A stretch of DNA of 64,000 nucleotides from Chitinophagaceae bacterium. Lineage in GTDB: Bacteria > Bacteroidota > Bacteroidia > Chitinophagales > Chitinophagaceae. The translations under genes and the position numbers were made by a program. Location of the stretch: NCBI GenBank assembly GCA_017307755.1, contig JAFKGQ010000007.1, positions 186,001 through 250,000 on the forward strand. The letters are read 5' to 3'. Below the pieces are notes generated by a model. That model searched no databases. It saw only the letters and a list, made by a program, of their open reading frames with translations, and was not told where the DNA came from. Of this stretch, positions 61,342 through 64,000 are shown one piece after another (positions within the stretch are counted from its first letter, which is position 1; every line of letters begins with the position of its first letter).

Positions 61342-62484
61342 TTAATTGATAGGCACCATACGGAAATTACAAATGGAAAAATTGCTCTGGCTGGGATTGG
61401 AATCCTTCAGCATAAACTCCATAATGATGGGATTGGAGAAGGTAAAACCTTGCAGGTTCCCCCAGCTCTTCAACGGCACTGTAAAGGTTCTCCATTTGCC
61501 ACCTGTGGAATATGGGTACGAGCCATTGCCGGCGTCATAAAAGAATTCCTTGAAATTGCCGCTGTTGAATACCATATACAGTTTCAACGGCAGGGCCGGC
61601 GGATTCACAGGCGTATACATTTCAAACTTCAGCGCATAATTCACATATTTCGAAGGGTCATTCACCAACTCGGCGGGCATGGCGCAATTGTTACTACAGA
61701 AGGGATCCCAGGCCCATCCGCCCTGCCAGGATTTGGCCACCTTGAAATAAGGTCCGTTGACAGGCGCCGGATCAGGTCCCGAAGAAAGAAAAGCGTTCCC
61801 GTTCCAGCCGTTGAAATGGGACATGTCGAAAAGGAAGTTGCGGTTGTCGTGATACCATGCGATAGTGGTCATGGAGATATTCAGCGGAGCGATACCTTTC
61901 AGCGTGAGGGGCCCCGGCTGCGCGGAAGCAGGAACGACGACCCTTAGCGTGGTGGCCGTGCCGTCCACAACATTTACCGTAGCGCCTCCGGCGAACGAGA
62001 CTGTGGTAGCCGTCGTATCCAGACCATAGAGATCGAAATTCGCACCCGCCAGGGTTAGGGTATCGCCGATGGACGTGTATTCATTCAGGATGCCCGTCAA
62101 CTGAAGGTTGGGGATCACCGTAGTGAACTGGAAGGTAGCCTTGCCGCCTTTTGTGGTCACCGTCACCGTATTGGTAACGTTTTGGGGTATAGCTCTGGGT
62201 ATCTGGACAGTCACGGAAGTGTCGGAGGCATACATGGTCTTATACGGCACTTCCTGGTCGTTGAATGATACGGATTGGGTAGAAGCCAGATGAGTACCGT
62301 AAATGATCACCCATTGGGTGAAGCTCCCCGAAGTGATGGAAGTGCTATCCAATGGCTGTGCGATCCGTGTGATCGTGGGAATGCCGAAACTAAGTGCCGA
62401 GTCCTTTTTACAGGAAGTACCCAGCATGCCGGTCAGCAAAATGCCGGCTATGGAAAAAAGTAAGATATTTTTTGTCGTTTGCAT
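61342..62484 (-). CDS. Surface glycan-binding protein (SGBP, IPT/TIG plus XBD-like)
   Basis: This 380-residue surface lipoprotein has a lipobox signal (LTGMLGTSCKK). Two Ig-like IPT/TIG modules follow (VIIYGTHLASTQSVSFNDQ, LTLAGANFDLYGLD). The last 180 residues (NFLFDMSHFNGWNGNAF, FKEFFYDAGNGSYPYSTGG) resemble the C-terminal glycan-binding domain of SGBP-B proteins of xyloglucan loci. It would help dock the glycan for the SusC/SusD importer and the enzyme. It lies 30 bp upstream of the fusion enzyme gene and 28 bp downstream of the SusD gene. The exact glycan is uncertain; the mannanase-like neighbour suggests a mannan. Confidence 0.88.
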   Translation of the reverse strand: MQTTKNILLFSIAGILLTGMLGTSCKKDSALSFGIPTITRIAQPLDSTSITSGSFTQWVIIYGTHLASTQSVSFNDQEVPYKTMYASDTSVTVQIPRAIPQNVTNTVTVTTKGGKATFQFTTVIPNLQLTGILNEYTSIGDTLTLAGANFDLYGLDTTATTVSFAGGATVNVVDGTATTLRVVVPASAQPGPLTLKGIAPLNISMTTIAWYHDNRNFLFDMSHFNGWNGNAFLSSGPDPAPVNGPYFKVAKSWQGGWAWDPFCSNNCAMPAELVNDPSKYVNYALKFEMYTPVNPPALPLKLYMVFNSGNFKEFFYDAGNGSYPYSTGGKWRTFTVPLKSWGNLQGFTFSNPIIMEFMLKDSNPSQSNFSICNFRMVPIN

Positions 62485-62512
62485 AAATGTCTTTTTTTAA
62501 GGAAAGGATACA

Positions 62513-64000
62513 TCACCATCCCGGGTTATTTCCCCCTAATTTCGAATTCGTGTTGACCTCATCGGTGGAAATGGGGAACAGCATGTTCCTGCTGGCCCTG
62601 ACCTTGCTAAGCCGGTCGTTGCCCTGAATGACGACGCCGAGTTTGTTCATCACCTGCAAGTACACTCCCCAGCGGAGAAGATCATATCTCCGCTGCGCCT
62701 CGAACACCAGCTCACGACCCCTTTCCGCAAAAATGAAAGAACGAAGGTCCTGCTGGGATAAGCCCACGGGTGTGGGGCTGGCATGACTGCGAAGCCGTAT
62801 GGAGTCCACGTACCGGTAGGCTTCCGCCGTAGGACCATTGACCTCATTCTCCGCCTCGGCATAGATCAGCATCACCTCCGCATAGCGCAGCATGGGGAAA
62901 AAGGCGTCGGAATTCGAAGTACCAGGATTGGAGACATAGCTGAACTTATTGGAATAGGCCCTGTTATAGTAGGTGCCGTTCCATGAATACTTATTGCCCG
63001 CCGCATCCGTCTTATACAAGGCCGTGTCCTCTTCGGGATAGAGTACAAAGTTCGGATAAAGAGGATTCCTATAGTCCACGATGTATTGATGTGCTACCCC
63101 GTGCAGGATACGTTCATCGTCATGCTCGTACTCTTTATAGTGGTTGTTCGTCATCCATACAGCAGCGACGCCGCTCCTGTCGGGCTGGGCGGAGTTGAAA
63201 TAATAATACAGGTTGGTCTGCAGGTTGTCATTGCCGGCCTGGGACTGTATCTCCCACATATGCTCCTTTTGGTTACGGCTGGCGATCTGCCAGATATCCA
63301 TAAAGTTGGGGAACAGCGTATATTCCCCGCTTTTTAATACTTCAAGGGATTTCATCCTTGCGGAATCGAAATAGGCTCTGCTGTCCAGGTTCTCATAGCC
63401 AGCTACTACATCCTTGGCGTATGTGTAATTTCCATTATCCTGCCCCCCTTGCACCGTCAGGGAAGCGCCTTTCAGCGCACCAGAGGCCATCGTAAGATAG
63501 GTTTTGGCGAGAAAGGCTGAAGCCACACCTCTTGTCACACGGCCCTTTTCACCCGAGCGGGTATCGCTGGCCGGGAACAGCAGTTTCTCCGCTGTCTTGA
63601 AATCATTGATCACCACATTGAAGACTTCTGCCACGGATGACTTGGGCATATCGGGCGCATCCCCGGAACTCACTGTACGTAAATGCACCGGCACGGCCCC
63701 ATAGACCCTGACAAGGTCTAAATAGGCCCAGCCTCTTAAAAAGGTTACCTCTCCGATGAGCCTGTTCCTGATGTCCGCGTTCATATTGACCTTACCGATG
63801 TTCTCCAGCACGCTGTTGGCGCGGCTGATGATCAGATAATGGTCACCCCATATATTGTTGATCCCCCAGAAGGCCGAGGGGTTGCCCGCCCCGATATTGC
63901 CGAGAAACCAGTCCGCACCCATGGCATGGTCGCAGTCCAGGTCCGTAAGCCAATACGGTTGTTTGATCATACCCCATCCCCAAAAAGTATTGTAAACCCC
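62513..64000 (-). CDS. SusD/RagB family protein (partial, N-terminus beyond right edge)
   Basis: The frame stays open from the stop at 62513 to base 64000 and reads GVYNTFWGWGMIKQPYWL at its left-most coded end, so the ATG at 63970 is internal and the true start lies outside the window. The visible 495 residues show SusD features: INNIWGDHYLIISRANSVLE, EVTFLRGWAYLDLVRVYGAV, PMLRYAEVMLIYAEAENEVN, and a C-terminus SKVRASRNMLFPISTDEVNT. It heads the run SusD, SGBP and fusion enzyme. A SusC gene is expected just outside the window. It would bind the glycan target of this locus. Confidence 0.92.
   Translation of the reverse strand, partial: GVYNTFWGWGMIKQPYWLTDLDCDHAMGADWFLGNIGAGNPSAFWGINNIWGDHYLIISRANSVLENIGKVNMNADIRNRLIGEVTFLRGWAYLDLVRVYGAVPVHLRTVSSGDAPDMPKSSVAEVFNVVINDFKTAEKLLFPASDTRSGEKGRVTRGVASAFLAKTYLTMASGALKGASLTVQGGQDNGNYTYAKDVVAGYENLDSRAYFDSARMKSLEVLKSGEYTLFPNFMDIWQIASRNQKEHMWEIQSQAGNDNLQTNLYYYFNSAQPDRSGVAAVWMTNNHYKEYEHDDERILHGVAHQYIVDYRNPLYPNFVLYPEEDTALYKTDAAGNKYSWNGTYYNRAYSNKFSYVSNPGTSNSDAFFPMLRYAEVMLIYAEAENEVNGPTAEAYRYVDSIRLRSHASPTPVGLSQQDLRSFIFAERGRELVFEAQRRYDLLRWGVYLQVMNKLGVVIQGNDRLSKVRASRNMLFPISTDEVNTNSKLGGNNPGW

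Noticed and set aside
1..64000. tRNA, rRNA, tmRNA, RNase P RNA, insertion sequences and transposases
   Set aside because: I looked for T-loop, CCA-end and conserved RNA motifs and for transposase or integrase motifs and saw none; a covariance-model scan would be decisive.

Overview
The window is a piece of chromosome from a member of the Bacteroidota, most likely family Chitinophagaceae; I cannot name a genus. The evidence is two complete SusC/SusD pairs plus a partial SusD, a hybrid two-component regulator, an ECF sigma/FecR/SusC signalling cassette, a type IX secretion C-terminal signal, and recurrent promoter -7 elements of the Bacteroidota type TAnnTTTG. There are no rRNA or tRNA genes, no CRISPR array and no intact insertion sequence.

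Layout. 1-6971 (-): topoisomerase IV cluster parE ... parC, with dinD and three small genes between the two subunits; parC runs off the left edge. 7113-9135 (+): a double-ABC ATPase and a small secreted protein. 9296-14029 (-): a SusC/SusD pair with a long leader carrying a possible 30-residue ORF. 14705-28721: mainly housekeeping genes (dnaG, DinB-like, plsY, prmA, pnp, rpsO, two glycosyltransferases, ftsE, ndh, a Crp-like regulator). 28733-31344 (+): an accessory island with an orphan TraN-like (DUF4138) protein, a mobile-element-associated conserved protein, and a small-ORF/nucleotidyltransferase pair resembling a toxin-antitoxin module. 31369-32549 (-): an AhpD-like/peroxiredoxin pair. 32786-36371: an AraC regulator, then an M56 (BlaR1-like) peptidase with nine 29-residue repeats and its BlaI repressor, whose predicted promoter carries two matching 14-bp palindromes. 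36519-43408 (+): ECF sigma, FecR, STN-containing SusC and SusD. 43491-53184: fatty acid hydroxylase, lipoprotein, amidohydrolase, DUF5686 protein, Gly-rich T9SS cargo, MetE-like methyltransferase. 53333-64000: a polysaccharide utilisation locus with an AraC regulator, a 1373-residue hybrid sensor, a GH28-like/GH5 fusion enzyme, a surface glycan-binding protein and a SusD cut by the right edge.

How the genes work together. The right-hand locus looks like a system for beta-mannan or a mixed pectin/mannan substrate: the hybrid regulator would sense a breakdown product, the SusD and SGBP would bind the glycan, and the two-domain enzyme would cut it. The middle cassette is a typical trans-envelope relay in which SusC's STN domain signals to FecR and the sigma factor. 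The BlaI/M56 pair is a separate proteolytic relay.

The items most worth follow-up are the BlaI operator architecture, the GH28-like/GH5 fusion with altered GH28 active-site motifs, the small-ORF/nucleotidyltransferase pair, the orphan TraN-like island, dinD inside the topoisomerase cluster, and a hairpin array at 18498-18608. No function here has been tested; all assignments come from reading the sequence and recalled family features.
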